From Mucilaginibacter sp. CSA2-8R (GTDB taxonomy: Bacteria > Bacteroidota > Bacteroidia > Sphingobacteriales > Sphingobacteriaceae), in assembly GCF_038806765.1 (NCBI RefSeq), contig NZ_CP152389.1, positions 2,356,001 to 2,420,000 on the forward strand: 64,000 bases of DNA. The letters run 5' to 3'. A program made the position numbers and the translations under genes. This document shows positions 25,955 through 36,977 of the stretch, piece by piece (positions within the stretch are counted from its first letter, which is position 1; each line of letters begins with the position of its first letter). Under the pieces are notes generated by a model. That model did no database searches, was not told the DNA's origin, and saw nothing but the letters and a program-made list of their open reading frames with translations.

Positions 25955-28504
25955 TTATTGACGCTGACCAGCCCCGCCGCCGCCACCAGCTCCACCTGGA
26001 GCACCGCTTTGGTCGCCGCCTTGCAGTAAGTCGTCATTGTTAACGCCTTTTTTCTTGGTTTGCTGCCCGTAGTTCACTTTACCAAAGTTGTAAGTAAACG
26101 TTAAGCCAAATGATTGCAGTGGGTAACGAATTTTGGTAGCTTGATTTAAGCTCAAGGTATTCACCTGCGAATCAAACTTCAGGTATTTTTGAAAAGGTGA
26201 CAATGCGTTTAAGCCCAGAGTGAACTTCTTGGCGATTATCTCTTTTTTCACACCTAAGCCAAATAGGTTGAATGCCGGGTTGGTACCCTGAATGGTACGA
26301 CGGCGAGAGTTAAATACACCAAACATTTCGGCGGTCCAACCACCTTTTACCGTGAACGATGCACTTGCGAAGGCATTGTACTGGAAGAAAGTTCCGATAC
26401 TTGATTGCTGGAAGGTTTGTGGATCGCGGGTAGTAGGGTGGTAAGTATAACCGTTGATTTGACCTCTTAAAGTCAGTGGTTTCCAAGGGGTAACCGAGCC
26501 AAAGAAGCTGGCACCTACTGATTGGTTGGTACCTATATTTTGATAGGTGGTACGAGTTACGTTTCTTCCTAAATCGCTATCCAGGATGGTTGCTGCATAA
26601 CCTTCAATCAGATTGTTGGTGTATTTATAATAAGCAGATACGTTGATTACTGAAGCGCCGATAAAGGTGTTATAGCTCAATTCTACAGTTTGCGAAATTT
26701 CTGGCTGCAAGTCTGGTTTACCCGCAGTCTGATTATCCGGGTTGGCTTTGTTGATGAACGGATTCAGGTAAGTTAAGCTTGGACGTTGTATACGTTTGTT
26801 ATAGCTCAGCTTGTAAGTCTGGGTGTTTTTTATAGTTTTCGACAAAACAAAGCTTGGTACAAAATTGGTATAGTTTTGCGGAAACTCCTGCAAACCTGTT
26901 TGCGTAGCGTTGCTTGGTCTGCCGGTAATGTCAGTGTTTTCTACCCGTAAACCTGTTTGTAACGAGTAGTTTTTAGGTAAGCTAAACGTTAATACAGTGT
27001 AGCCAGCGTACACATTTTGGCTGTAATCATACTGGTTTGACAACGCGTTATTGTATAAGAATGGGTTACCGGCCGTAACAGTACTTTGGTTAAATACGCT
27101 ATAGTCACTGTTAATACGACGGAAGATACTTTTGCCGCCGGCTTCTAATTTAATTGCTTTGCTTACAGGCAAAGTATAATCTGCCTGTGCAGTGTATTCA
27201 TCGTTTACACCATCATTGTTACCTTGCTGGTTAGGGAAACGGCCACGGTCGGCTGCATTGACAATGTTAAAAAACATCGTAGAAAAATCGGCTGCTACTT
27301 TGCTGTGGCTCCACTGACCTGCAATAGTTAATTCTTCGCCTTCTTTTTTGAACTTACGCGTATAATCAGCGTTCCAGTCAAAGCCGCTAAAGCTTGCTTT
27401 GTTAAAGTTGTTGCTGTTATAAGCGGGGTTAATTAACGTGCTGTTAAAGTTATTAGAGTTTCCATCAGTTTGGAAACCACCGCCGTTAACGCGGATGTTT
27501 GATGAAATACTATTGTATTCGTTAAAGTCGTAACCAACATTTACCGATCCGATGGTGCCGTAACGTTTGGTTTTGCTGGCCGAATTTTGGTTGATAGTGG
27601 TAGTAGTATTATTAAAATTGCTTACGCTGTTTAACTCAAACAGCGATGTTTGAGGCCACGCAAAGTTCGAACCTAAATTACCGGTAAGGCTAAAACGGTT
27701 CTTCTTATAATTGATGTTGGCATTACCATTATTTTGACGGGTGCCGACGCCACCGCTGATAGAGCCGCTTAAGCCTGAAACGTTTTTAGTTTTAGTGATG
27801 ATGTTAATGATACCACCAGAACCTTCAGCATCGTATTTAGCTGATGGCGAGGTAATTACTTCTATGCTTTTAATTTGATCGGCAGGGATAGTGCGCAATA
27901 CGTCAGCTAAACTGGTTGATAATGCACCAGATGGCTTACCGTTAATTAAAACGCGTACGTTCTGGTCTCCGCGCAATGACGGATTTCCGTCTAAATCCAC
28001 AGATACCAACGGCACTTTACGCAAAACGTCGGTAGCATTGCCACCGGTAGAGGTGATATCTTTTTCGGCGTTGTAAACTATCTTGTCAATCCTGTTTTCA
28101 ATTACCGGCGTTTGGCCAACTACGGTGATGGCGTTCAGCGTTTTAGTGCTTGGTGCAACTACAACGTTGCCCATATTATTGTCGGGTTTGCCAGGAGTAG
28201 TTTCGACCGGATCAAAAACCTTGGTAGGATAACCAATAAAGGTTACTGATATTTTGTATTTGCCTGGTGCAATATTGTTCAGGGTAAATTTTCCTTTATC
28301 ATCGGTTAAAGTACCGTTCAAGATGGCTTTACCGCCGCTGCGGGAAATGCTCACTGTAGCGTAATCTAACGGCTTTTTGGTGATAGAATCGATAACGGTA
28401 CCCGAAACTTTGCCTGTGATAGATGATCCCGAACCCGGAACCATCTGTGCATTAGCACAGTAAAAGGCGGTAATAAGTGCAATAAGCGTAAAAAAACGTT
28501 TCAT
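25955..28504 (-). CDS. Outer-membrane beta-barrel receptor, TonB-dependent-like
   Basis: 849-residue outer-membrane protein. Signal peptide ending CANAQ; then a carboxypeptidase-regulatory-like beta-sandwich ('GTVIDSITKKPLDYATVSI ... GKFTLNNIAPGKYKISV'), typical of Bacteroidota receptors; a plug domain ('VLRKVPLVSVDLDGNPSLRG', 'RVLINGKPSGAL', 'IEVITSPSAKYDAEGSGGIINI'); then a large beta-barrel rich in asparagine and aromatic residues. The C-terminus carries a glycine-rich run after the last strand (GGAGGGGGAGQRQ), which is unusual for barrels that need a C-terminal aromatic. No TonB box is obvious. No SusD-like partner gene is adjacent, so it is not a classical polysaccharide locus. Substrate unknown. 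Confidence 0.88.
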   Translation of the reverse strand: MKRFFTLIALITAFYCANAQMVPGSGSSITGKVSGTVIDSITKKPLDYATVSISRSGGKAILNGTLTDDKGKFTLNNIAPGKYKISVTFIGYPTKVFDPVETTPGKPDNNMGNVVVAPSTKTLNAITVVGQTPVIENRIDKIVYNAEKDITSTGGNATDVLRKVPLVSVDLDGNPSLRGDQNVRVLINGKPSGALSTSLADVLRTIPADQIKSIEVITSPSAKYDAEGSGGIINIITKTKNVSGLSGSISGGVGTRQNNGNANINYKKNRFSLTGNLGSNFAWPQTSLFELNSVSNFNNTTTTINQNSASKTKRYGTIGSVNVGYDFNEYNSISSNIRVNGGGFQTDGNSNNFNSTLINPAYNSNNFNKASFSGFDWNADYTRKFKKEGEELTIAGQWSHSKVAADFSTMFFNIVNAADRGRFPNQQGNNDGVNDEYTAQADYTLPVSKAIKLEAGGKSIFRRINSDYSVFNQSTVTAGNPFLYNNALSNQYDYSQNVYAGYTVLTFSLPKNYSLQTGLRVENTDITGRPSNATQTGLQEFPQNYTNFVPSFVLSKTIKNTQTYKLSYNKRIQRPSLTYLNPFINKANPDNQTAGKPDLQPEISQTVELSYNTFIGASVINVSAYYKYTNNLIEGYAATILDSDLGRNVTRTTYQNIGTNQSVGASFFGSVTPWKPLTLRGQINGYTYHPTTRDPQTFQQSSIGTFFQYNAFASASFTVKGGWTAEMFGVFNSRRRTIQGTNPAFNLFGLGVKKEIIAKKFTLGLNALSPFQKYLKFDSQVNTLSLNQATKIRYPLQSFGLTFTYNFGKVNYGQQTKKKGVNNDDLLQGGDQSGAPGGAGGGGGAGQRQ

Positions 28505-28844
28505 TTATAATGATTTTGGTAGTAAGATAGTTTTGCGGTTGAATTGTTACAGCAAGTGGTATTTATTTTTAATAATTTTTAATGAATAACTTTTGCAGCA
28601 ACTGCATTGTAGTAAGAAGAGTAATTTTTTATTTGTTGCCATTAAAGATGCACCATTAAAGTTCGATGGCTGAGCTTATTCCGTCCAATGGTTGTTTTTT
28701 AAGGGCGAATGGTTTTCAAATTGCCAAAGCGCAACGACAAAAAACAATAAATGTATAAAAGCCGGTAATATCAGGGGCGGAACTGATGTCCGTCTCTAAT
28801 ATTACCGGCTGCAAAAGTGAATTATTATTTAGTTGCTTAGTGCT
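28505..28844. other. Intergenic region between leuS and receptor genes
   Basis: 340 bases without an ORF I can support. It holds the promoter side of the receptor gene at its left end and the leuS terminator hairpin at 28760-28810. I see no RNA gene. Confidence 0.6.
28760..28810 (-). terminator. leuS terminator hairpin
   Basis: AGCCGGTAATAT and ATATTACCGGCT pair perfectly over 12 bases, enclosing a smaller internal hairpin. On the minus strand the stem is followed by TTTT, as expected for a terminator downstream of leuS. Confidence 0.8.
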
Positions 28845-31769
28845 CTATATCACAATATTTACAATACGGCCTTTAACTACAATTACTTTTTTAGGTGTTT
28901 TCCCGTCAAGGTATTTTTGAACATCTGCTTGAGCTAATACATGTGCCTCTACTTCTTTAGGCTCCATGGTTAAAGCCATATTGATGTTTAAGCGTGTTTT
29001 GCCATTAATCGAAATGGGATAGGCAAATTCATCCTCAATCAAATATGATGGATTGAATACCGGGTAATCTGCGTAAGACAGCGTTCCGGCCTGGTTCCCT
29101 AACAGCGTCCATAACTCTTCGCAAATGTGCGGTGCGTAGGGCGACAGGATGATTACCATATCCTGCAAAATGGCACGCTTGTTACACTTTAGGTCGGTCA
29201 GTTCGTTAACAGCAATCATAAAGCTTGATACCGAGGTATTGAACGAGAAACGGTCAATATCTTCCTGCGCCTTACGGATAATTTTGTGCAACGATTTCTG
29301 CTCAGCTTTCGTCGGCGTTTCGTCGGCAACGGTGAATTCCCATTGTTCATTATGAAACAGGCGCCAAAACTTACGCAAAAATTTGAATACACCTTCAATA
29401 CCGTTAGTATTCCAAGGTTTGCTTTGCTCCAAAGGGCCAAGAAACATTTCGTACATTCGCAGGGTGTCTGCTCCGTAGCGCTCAATCAAATCATCAGGAT
29501 TAACCACGTTGAATTTTGACTTAGACATTTTTTCAATCTCCACGTCGCACATATACCGGCCATCAGCAGGCACTTCATCAGCCGGATAAATTACTGATCC
29601 GTCCTCCAAAATGAAAATAGCCTTGTCGTTGCCTGGGCGCCAGGTTCTGAAAGATTTTACGTCTAATGCGTCGTTGTGTACAATGTTTACATCGACGTGA
29701 AGTTTGCTAAACTCCATTTCGCCCAATTCGGCTTCTGTGGGCAGCAGATCTTTATAAAACAAGGCAATCTGCTCAATAGTATCAAAATCGCCCTCTTTAT
29801 ACAACTCGTAAATGCCTTTAGAAACGTATACTTCAGGTTTGGCGAAATTCTCGTCGGTATTTAACAGCAAAGGTGCCAGACGGTAGGTAAAGCTTGACCT
29901 GCCCTGAATCATACCTTGGTTAATGAGCTTTTTAAAAGGTTCTTCTTCAACTGCCAGTCCCAAGTCTTTTAAAAACTTATTCCAAAAACGGCTGTACAAC
30001 AAGTGCCCCGTAGCGTGTTCTGATCCGCCAATATATAGATCTACATCTTTCCAATATTTCACGGCTTCGGCAGAAGCAAAAGTGCTGCTGTTTTGTGCAT
30101 CCATGTAGCGATACCAGTACCAACTGCTGCCGGCCCAACCAGGCATAGTGCTTAATTCATATTCATATTGGTCATGATACTTCCAACCTTCGGCACGGCC
30201 AAGAGGTGGTTCGCCTGTTTCTGTAGGTAAGTATTTATCAATCTCGGGTAAAATCAGCGGTAAGTCACTTTCATCAATGAGGTAAGGTAAGCCGTTTTTA
30301 AAGTATACCGGTACCGGCTCGCCCCAATAACGCTGACGGCCAAATATGGCATCGCGCATTCGGAAATTTACTTTAGCCTTGCCGGCACCAATTGATTCGA
30401 GCTTGGCTACTACAGCAGCGGTTGCTTCTTTATACGCTAATCCGTTAATAAAATCGGAGTTGATGTATTTGCCTTCCTTTGTAGGATCGGCTTGTGTTTC
30501 GATTTGCTGGAGGTCGATAATAGGTACAATAGGCAAATCAAAATGCTTTGCAAACAAATAGTCGCGTTGGTCGCCTGATGGTACGGCCATAACCGCACCT
30601 GTTCCGTAGCCTGCCAATACGTAGTCGGCAATCCACAACTGTATTTTTTCGCCGTTTAAAGGGTTAAGTACATAGCTGCCAGTAAAAGCACCTGATACCG
30701 TTTTAGTATCAGCCATGCGGTCAAGCTCTGATTTCTTTTTAGTTTGTGCAATGTAAGTATCAACCGTTGCTTTTTGCCCGGATGTAGTCAGCTCAGCAAC
30801 CAGTTCGTGTTCAGGGGCTAATACCACAAAGGTTACACCAAATATGGTATCAACGCGGGTAGTAAATACTTCAATAAAATCGGGGCGGTTCTCGATGGGG
30901 AATTTTACGCTTGCGCCCACACTTTTGCCAATCCAATTGCGCTGCATTTCTTTAAGCGGTTCGGGCCAGTCAATATGGTCGAGGCCATGTAACAGGCGTT
31001 CGGCATAAGCGGTGATACGCATGCTCCACTGCATCATTTTCTTTTGCTCTACCGGGAAACCGCCGCGCTCAGAAAATCCGTCTTTTACCTCGTCGTTGGC
31101 TAGTACGGTGCCTAAAGCAGGGCACCAGTTAACGGTGCTTTCGCGCAGGTAGGTAAGGCGGTATTTCAACAATTCGGTTTGTTGCGCCTCCTCGGTCATA
31201 GCAGTCCATTCGGCAGCGGTAAAGGTTAATGCCTCTTCGTCGCAAACAGCGTTTACACCGGCGGACCCTTGCGTTGCAAAGTTATTAGTCAGTTGCTGTA
31301 TTGGCTCGGCTTGGTCTTTATCTTTGTTATACCACGATTTGAATAGCTGCATAAAAATCCATTGCGTCCACTTATAGTATTCCGGCGAACTGGTGCGCAC
31401 CTCGCGGCTCCAATCAAACGAAAAGCCTAACTGGTCTAACTGACGGCGGTAAGTAGCAATATTTTGCTCGGTGGTAACCGCCGGATGCTGACCGGTTTGT
31501 ATGGCATACTGCTCGGCAGGCAAGCCAAACGAGTCGTAACCCATAGGATGCAGTACGTTAAACCCTTTGAGGCGTTTGTAACGCGAAAATATATCAGAGG
31601 CAATATAACCTAGTGGATGGCCTACATGCAAACCAGCTCCCGATGGGTACGGAAACATATCCAATACATAGTACTTCGGCTTATCGGACTGGTTGTTAGC
31701 TTTAAACGTTTGATGGCTTGCCCAAAATTGCTGCCATTTATTTTCTATTTCTTTAAACTGATAATCCAT
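28845..31769 (-). CDS. leuS: Leucyl-tRNA synthetase
   Basis: Class I aminoacyl-tRNA synthetase of 974 residues charging tRNA-Leu. HIGH motif as HVGH at residues 48-51 in '[16 protein letters not shown]', KMSKS at 747-751. The editing domain (CP1) lies in the middle, with '[19 protein letters not shown]' and '[16 protein letters not shown]', and includes the conserved aspartate for clearing mischarged tRNA. The tryptophan-rich '[14 protein letters not shown]' segment is typical of bacterial LeuS. It is about 100 residues longer than the E. coli enzyme, with extra segments near residue 145-205 ([10 protein letters not shown]...) and before KMSKS, as in other Bacteroidota. Confidence 0.97.
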   Translation of the reverse strand: MDYQFKEIENKWQQFWASHQTFKANNQSDKPKYYVLDMFPYPSGAGLHVGHPLGYIASDIFSRYKRLKGFNVLHPMGYDSFGLPAEQYAIQTGQHPAVTTEQNIATYRRQLDQLGFSFDWSREVRTSSPEYYKWTQWIFMQLFKSWYNKDKDQAEPIQQLTNNFATQGSAGVNAVCDEEALTFTAAEWTAMTEEAQQTELLKYRLTYLRESTVNWCPALGTVLANDEVKDGFSERGGFPVEQKKMMQWSMRITAYAERLLHGLDHIDWPEPLKEMQRNWIGKSVGASVKFPIENRPDFIEVFTTRVDTIFGVTFVVLAPEHELVAELTTSGQKATVDTYIAQTKKKSELDRMADTKTVSGAFTGSYVLNPLNGEKIQLWIADYVLAGYGTGAVMAVPSGDQRDYLFAKHFDLPIVPIIDLQQIETQADPTKEGKYINSDFINGLAYKEATAAVVAKLESIGAGKAKVNFRMRDAIFGRQRYWGEPVPVYFKNGLPYLIDESDLPLILPEIDKYLPTETGEPPLGRAEGWKYHDQYEYELSTMPGWAGSSWYWYRYMDAQNSSTFASAEAVKYWKDVDLYIGGSEHATGHLLYSRFWNKFLKDLGLAVEEEPFKKLINQGMIQGRSSFTYRLAPLLLNTDENFAKPEVYVSKGIYELYKEGDFDTIEQIALFYKDLLPTEAELGEMEFSKLHVDVNIVHNDALDVKSFRTWRPGNDKAIFILEDGSVIYPADEVPADGRYMCDVEIEKMSKSKFNVVNPDDLIERYGADTLRMYEMFLGPLEQSKPWNTNGIEGVFKFLRKFWRLFHNEQWEFTVADETPTKAEQKSLHKIIRKAQEDIDRFSFNTSVSSFMIAVNELTDLKCNKRAILQDMVIILSPYAPHICEELWTLLGNQAGTLSYADYPVFNPSYLIEDEFAYPISINGKTRLNINMALTMEPKEVEAHVLAQADVQKYLDGKTPKKVIVVKGRIVNIVI

Positions 31770-32026
31770 TGCGCGGGTGGTCTCAAAGAGTTTTGCGCGA
31801 AACTACCAAAAAAACATCATGCTTTTAAACTATTGCGAGCTATAGCTTAACGTCGGTGCATTTTTAACAATCATTTAATATTTTTCTAATCAGCAAACCA
31901 TTCACCCATTTTCAGCGTAGGTTATGTAAATACTAAAACTATTTCCGTTTCCGTTATATATTACTTGCTATTAGTATATTTACGTCAGGTTGATACCTGA
32001 ATTGGCAGCAGCCACTTAACCAATTG

Positions 32027-32227
32027 ATGAACCAAGATTACAATCCTAAAAAGTCTAAGAACAAAGGGGTGATGCCTATTTGTCCTGTTTGTAGAAAGCA
32101 ATTTCAGGGTCGAGCCAGGCGACATCCTTTAATTAAACAACTGTTATCGTGGACATCTCTGCGACGTTATTACTGCGCCAACTGTTTCCGTTGTTATTAT
32201 ATATGGAAGCCGAAATACCTATCGTAG
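32027..32227 (+). CDS. Small zinc-ribbon-like protein
   Basis: 66-residue basic protein with two CxxC pairs, 'CPVC' near residue 20 and 'CANC' near residue 51, the spacing of a zinc ribbon. The centre is rich in arginine and aromatic residues (SLRRYYCANCFRCYYIW). A TTG one codon earlier is possible; I choose ATG at 32027. A TATATTTA box near 31974 and the isolated position between leuS and the symporter support a real small gene. Function unknown; nucleic-acid binding is only a guess from charge. Confidence 0.6.
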   Translation: MNQDYNPKKSKNKGVMPICPVCRKQFQGRARRHPLIKQLLSWTSLRRYYCANCFRCYYIWKPKYLS

Positions 32228-32326
32228 CTTTAACACTTAGCGTTTAAAACCGACCTGTTCAGCTGTAAAAGGAGCACGGCAATCAAAAATTATCTATATT
32301 ATTGCCCAATTAAGCCCTTTTTGTTC

Positions 32327-33595
32327 ATGAAGCGTTTATTCTCAAATTTAACCTTTCAGGTTATTGCGGCTATATTATTGGGTGTGCTGGTTGGGTTGCG
32401 TTATCCAGCCTTTGCGTCTTTTGCGCAAAGCATTAGCAAAATGTTCATCAGCCTCATTAGCATGTTAATAGCGCCCATCATCTTCCTGACTATTGTGTTA
32501 GGTATAGCCGGCATGAACGACATGAAGAAGGTAGGCCGGGTAGGAGGCAAAGCCTTGCTTTACTTTGAGCTGGTAACAACCTTTGCATTAATTATTGGTG
32601 TAGCCGTAGCCAATCTAATTAAACCCGGCGAAGGGCTCAATATACCGCTGCCCACTGATACCGCTAAATTAGCGCAATATCAACAACAAGCAGGGGAAAT
32701 GAAATGGGGCGACTTTTTTACACACATCATCCCCGGCAACTTCATAGGCGCTTTTGCCCAGGGCGACATTTTACAAGTGTTGTTTATAGCTGTGCTTTTT
32801 GGTTTTGGCTTAAGCCGGATGGGGAACACCGGGCAAACACTTTTGCAAAGTTTTGATAAGCTAGCTAAAGTGTTTTTTAACATGATGCACATTGTTATGA
32901 AGGCTGCACCTTTGGGCGCCTTTGGCGGTATGGCTTATACCATCAGCACTCATGGCTTAAAAACACTTAAACCGCTGGCTATGCTGATGGGCTCGGTTTA
33001 TTTAACTATGGCCTTGTTTATTTTTGTAATACTGAATGCAATTTGTTACATCTATAAGGTTAGTCTGTTAAAATACCTAAGATATATCAGGCAGGAAATA
33101 CTGATTGTACTGGGCACTTCGTCATCCGAACCGGCACTGCCGCTGATGATGGAAAAGCTCGAGCGCCTGGGCTGCGCCCGTTCGGTGGTTGGATTGGTGA
33201 TACCAACTGGTTACTCATTTAATCTGGATGGTACTACCATTTACCTTTCAATGGCCACCATATTTCTGGCTCAGGTATTTCGGGTATCGCTTACGCTAAC
33301 GCAGGAACTGACCATAATCGGTATTTTGATGGTTACTTCAAAAGGTGCTGCTGGCGTAACTGGCAGTGGTTTTATTGTACTTACCTCAACGTTAACCGCT
33401 ATTAAAGTGATTCCGGTTGAGGGTGTGGCCTTACTGTTAGGGGTAGATCGCTTTATGTCTGAAGCACGGGCAATCACCAATGTTATTGGCAATGGTGTGG
33501 CAACTATCGTCATTGCCATCAGCGAAAAGGCATTTGACAGGAATAAATATAACGATGCAGTAACTGCTAAAGATTTGACAGCTGGTAGCGACTAA
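32327..33595 (+). CDS. Dicarboxylate/glutamate:cation symporter (SDF family)
   Basis: Inner-membrane secondary transporter of 422 residues of the sodium/proton:dicarboxylate symporter family (DctA/GltP type), importing acidic amino acids or C4-dicarboxylates. Eight hydrophobic segments and two re-entrant loops are expected. Family motifs are visible: 'SSSEPALPLMMEKLERLG' (serine-rich HP1), 'VIPTGYSFNLDGTTIYLS' and 'SKGAAGVTGSGFIVL' (HP2), and 'GVDRFMSEARAITNVIGNGVAT' with the arginine and asparagines of the last helix. I start at ATG 32327; a TTG two codons earlier is also open. Followed by a long terminator. Confidence 0.93.
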   Translation: MKRLFSNLTFQVIAAILLGVLVGLRYPAFASFAQSISKMFISLISMLIAPIIFLTIVLGIAGMNDMKKVGRVGGKALLYFELVTTFALIIGVAVANLIKPGEGLNIPLPTDTAKLAQYQQQAGEMKWGDFFTHIIPGNFIGAFAQGDILQVLFIAVLFGFGLSRMGNTGQTLLQSFDKLAKVFFNMMHIVMKAAPLGAFGGMAYTISTHGLKTLKPLAMLMGSVYLTMALFIFVILNAICYIYKVSLLKYLRYIRQEILIVLGTSSSEPALPLMMEKLERLGCARSVVGLVIPTGYSFNLDGTTIYLSMATIFLAQVFRVSLTLTQELTIIGILMVTSKGAAGVTGSGFIVLTSTLTAIKVIPVEGVALLLGVDRFMSEARAITNVIGNGVATIVIAISEKAFDRNKYNDAVTAKDLTAGSD

Positions 33596-33602
33596 GAAAA
33601 CT

Positions 33603-33670
33603 ATTTAAAACAATAAAGGGCATGCTGGTTAATCTTGTACTTGGCCAGCATGACCTTTATTGTTTTAAAT
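33603..33670. terminator. Long bidirectional terminator
   Basis: ATTTAAAACAATAAAGG and CATGCTGG pair with CCAGCATG and CCTTTATTGTTTTAAAT, about 25 pairs interrupted by one G/A mismatch, around a 16-base loop. It separates the symporter from the convergent kinase gene. Confidence 0.85.
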
Positions 33671-33698
33671 TTCAACTACTTAAGTAGCATTAATGTAA

Positions 33699-36600
33699 TT
33701 ATGCAAGTAACTCATCGTACAGCGGTAACTCGAAATAAAAGGTAGATCCCTCACCTAACACGCTATCTACACCAATGTTGCCGCTATGCCGCTGTATTAT
33801 TTCGGCACTTAAGTAAAGCCCGATGCCGAAGCCCGATATGTGTTTAGCCTGGCTTGATTCTACCCTGAAGTAGCGGTCAAAAATCTTTTTGCGGTCTTCG
33901 GCGCTGATACCCATGCCTTCATCTTTCACGCTTACTTGTACCGTGGTTGGGCTAACCTGGCAGCTTACCGTTATACGGGTATCACGGGCAGAGTATTTAG
34001 CGGCGTTACTGATGAGGTTAGATAATACCGATTCTATCTTATTATAGTCGGCATTAATAAAAACCGGGTCGCAGGACTCAAATTTAATTTGATGGCTGGT
34101 TATGGTTAGCTCGGCTTCTTTAATAAGCGTAGTAATCATGTCCTGCATATTGAATCGGGTTTTCTCAATGGCCATTTTGCCTAACTCCAGACGGGATACG
34201 TTTAGGAAGCCGTTGATCATACTTTCCATCTTTCTGATCTGAACGATTGACTTCTCAACTGCACTTTGTAAAAACACATCGTCGGATTTTTTGAGTTTGT
34301 GACCGCTTACCTGTATCAGTGCCTTAAGCGATGTTAAAGGTGTTTTAAGCTCGTGGCTTACAATACCAATAAAGTCGTTTTTACGCTGCTCATCTTTTTT
34401 CTGTTCGGTAACATCGATCAGTACACCGCTTAGTCGAGTAGGTTGCTGATGCTCGTTAAACAAAGCTTTACCTTTAGCCCTAACCACCCGGGGCTTTTGC
34501 GTTAACGGATTATTGATGGTGTAAATGATATCATATCCGCCACCGGAGCTATAATCAAGTGCATATTGTATAGCTTGCGTAACTCGCTCACTGTCTTCAT
34601 CAGCAATAGCAGCAATGGCTTTTGACAGTTCAATTTCGTCAGCGGGTTGTAAACCGAACCAGGCTTTGGTCAGATCGTTACCTGCAAAGCGCCCTGTGCT
34701 TGGGTTTAAATCAAAGGTAGCCAGTCCGGCAGCATCAATAGCTAATTGCACCTCGTCCTGACTGATTTTTAATGCATCGTTTAGAATGGCTAATTCTTCG
34801 TTGATAGCTGCTTGTATGTCGTTGGCCGATTTCAGTTCTTCGTTAGTTGTAGCCAGTTCTTCATTCAGCTGTTGTATTTCTTCACGGGTAACTACCTGGC
34901 TGGTTACGTCAATAGCGGTCACGATAACGCCCGTAATGTTCTCGTGTGCATCACGGAATGGCTGGTATACGAAGTCGAGGTAAAATATTTCGGGCTCGCG
35001 GTTGCGTATTAGTTTAACCGGGCGTTCTTTAGCCTCGTAAGTGTTACCGGTGGTATAGACGTCTTGTAGCAACTCTTCTAGGCCTTGCCCACGGCTTTCG
35101 GGTATCGCATCAAACATAGGTAGTTGATTAACAGCGTCGCGATTTTTACCCCAAAGAGCAAGCATACGGTCGTTAACAACATCAATAGTATAATCTTCGC
35201 CCAGCAATATACATTTTGATACCGGCGACCGCATAATTATGTTGTACAGGCTTTTACGGCTCTGCTCTACCTGTAATTTTGCATTTACCAGGTCGGTTAC
35301 ATTGGCAGCGGTATTCATTACGCCATATACCTTGCTTTGCTTGTCAAACAGCGGCGTAAAATCGTAGTTAAAATAAAATGGCTGCAGTTGGCCGTCTGCC
35401 ATTAAATCTACACGTTGGTTTTCGGCATGGTAAGGGACGCCTGTATCATAAACCCGTTCCAGAATGTCGTAAATGCCCGTCCCGGCCAGCTCAGGTAATA
35501 CTTCCGCATAGGTTTTGCCAATCAGGTCGCTGCCTCGGCCCCAGGCATCGATAATGGCTTGGTTAAGCATTTGAATGCGCATTTCGCGACCGATGTAAAC
35601 ACCAATCGGAAACGGGGCACTTTGCACTAAGCTGCGTATCTGCTCTTCACTTTTTGCTAATTGCTCAACCAGTTCTTTTAAATTATTACGGCTATCTGTA
35701 AGATCATCGTTAGTAGCCGACAGTTCTTCGTTGATGGCAGTAAGCTCCTCGTTAAGAACTTGCTGCTCATGTTCACTGTCCTGAAGTTTGGCTGTACGTT
35801 CTTTAATGCGCTCTTCCAAGTTATCATTTAGCGTAGCTAAATTGTCTTGCGTCTTTTTAAGTTCGTCGTTGGTAGCCTCCAATTCTTCGTTACCCGACTG
35901 TAGTTCCTCGTTACTGGCCTGCAGTTCTTCGTATGATTGTTGCAGTTCTTCATTAAGTCGTTGCAAGTCCCACTCTTTTTGTTCAAGCAACATACGCGCG
36001 GCAACCTGTTGGGTAATTTCGTATTTAAAGCTCAGTATCGCATTAATTTCGCCCTGTGCATTGCGCAACGGTTGATATACAACATTGAAATAGTGATCCT
36101 CTGTTTTGCCGCCAGTGAGCCCAGCCAACGGGACTTTTATTTCGGTATCTATGTATGGCACACCAGTGGTATAAACCTGATGTAAGGTTTTCCATATAGG
36201 CTGATTGGTGATTTCGGGCAGAGCCTTTAGCAACGGCAAGCCTAATACATCGCGATCAGGAAATAGCTCCTTTTTATACTGTGGATTTATGTAGGTGTAC
36301 ACCAGCTCCGGACCTGAAACAATGGCAATTTGTGCTGGCACGGCGTGAAATAACACTTCCATTTGCCGGCTTAAGGTATCTACGTAAGAAGGTGTGTTGG
36401 AAGAGCCGCCATCATTACCGCCTACAGGGAGATCATTTTTAGTTTCCTCTATCGCTAAAATGAGGTAGTTGAGTTCGCTGTTTTCGTGTTTTACCGGCTC
36501 AATAGTAATTTGGTATTGCGCAGGTTGTAAGGTTAAAGCCAATCCATTTCCTGGCAAGCTAAAAGCAATACCAGATAGCTGTTGTGCCTGGCCGGTATTG

Positions 36601-36836
36601 ATGGCCTGCTGTAGTACAGTGTTTAAGCGCCCGTTTGACGAATTTTGCCATTCTGGAAAAATGTCAAAGAGTGACTGCCCTGAAATTTCTTCACGATTAG
36701 TACTCGTCAATGTCGCAAAATTGTTACTCAATGTGAGTATATTTAACTGCGGCGAAAGCACCAGGCAAGAGATGGGTAGTGTATTAAATACGCGTAAAGC
36801 AACAGGCGGCAAAGCCGGGATGCTTGTATCTTTCAT
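33699..36836 (-). CDS. Multi-PAS hybrid-free sensor histidine kinase
   Basis: Large sensor kinase of 1045 residues without an obvious membrane segment, so probably cytoplasmic. Four or more PAS domains are interrupted by two long coiled-coil stretches with heptad repeats of the form 'EELQxSxEELQASNEEL' near residues 295-400 and 640-680. The catalytic part has HisKA 'IVSHELKTPL' with His828, then an HATPase domain with 'NLISNAAKYS', 'VKDEGMGIS' and 'GFGIGLYLSAEI', ending 'GEGSTFYFELPL'. No receiver domain is fused. It is a paralogue of the kinases at 37394 and 42251. The nearby lone receiver at 36978 is a plausible partner. Signal unknown. Confidence 0.9.
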   Translation of the reverse strand: MKDTSIPALPPVALRVFNTLPISCLVLSPQLNILTLSNNFATLTSTNREEISGQSLFDIFPEWQNSSNGRLNTVLQQAINTGQAQQLSGIAFSLPGNGLALTLQPAQYQITIEPVKHENSELNYLILAIEETKNDLPVGGNDGGSSNTPSYVDTLSRQMEVLFHAVPAQIAIVSGPELVYTYINPQYKKELFPDRDVLGLPLLKALPEITNQPIWKTLHQVYTTGVPYIDTEIKVPLAGLTGGKTEDHYFNVVYQPLRNAQGEINAILSFKYEITQQVAARMLLEQKEWDLQRLNEELQQSYEELQASNEELQSGNEELEATNDELKKTQDNLATLNDNLEERIKERTAKLQDSEHEQQVLNEELTAINEELSATNDDLTDSRNNLKELVEQLAKSEEQIRSLVQSAPFPIGVYIGREMRIQMLNQAIIDAWGRGSDLIGKTYAEVLPELAGTGIYDILERVYDTGVPYHAENQRVDLMADGQLQPFYFNYDFTPLFDKQSKVYGVMNTAANVTDLVNAKLQVEQSRKSLYNIIMRSPVSKCILLGEDYTIDVVNDRMLALWGKNRDAVNQLPMFDAIPESRGQGLEELLQDVYTTGNTYEAKERPVKLIRNREPEIFYLDFVYQPFRDAHENITGVIVTAIDVTSQVVTREEIQQLNEELATTNEELKSANDIQAAINEELAILNDALKISQDEVQLAIDAAGLATFDLNPSTGRFAGNDLTKAWFGLQPADEIELSKAIAAIADEDSERVTQAIQYALDYSSGGGYDIIYTINNPLTQKPRVVRAKGKALFNEHQQPTRLSGVLIDVTEQKKDEQRKNDFIGIVSHELKTPLTSLKALIQVSGHKLKKSDDVFLQSAVEKSIVQIRKMESMINGFLNVSRLELGKMAIEKTRFNMQDMITTLIKEAELTITSHQIKFESCDPVFINADYNKIESVLSNLISNAAKYSARDTRITVSCQVSPTTVQVSVKDEGMGISAEDRKKIFDRYFRVESSQAKHISGFGIGLYLSAEIIQRHSGNIGVDSVLGEGSTFYFELPLYDELLA

Positions 36837-36977
36837 AGTATTGGTAGACTGTAGCTGTTAACAAAGACAAGAATACGGATAAAAAGAAAAAAAGTGACGT
36901 CGATGTTTTTATTACTAATTAATTTTTCGCGATTTAGTAAATTCGCAGGCTTTTTAAGAAAAGCTTTTGATTAGAAG

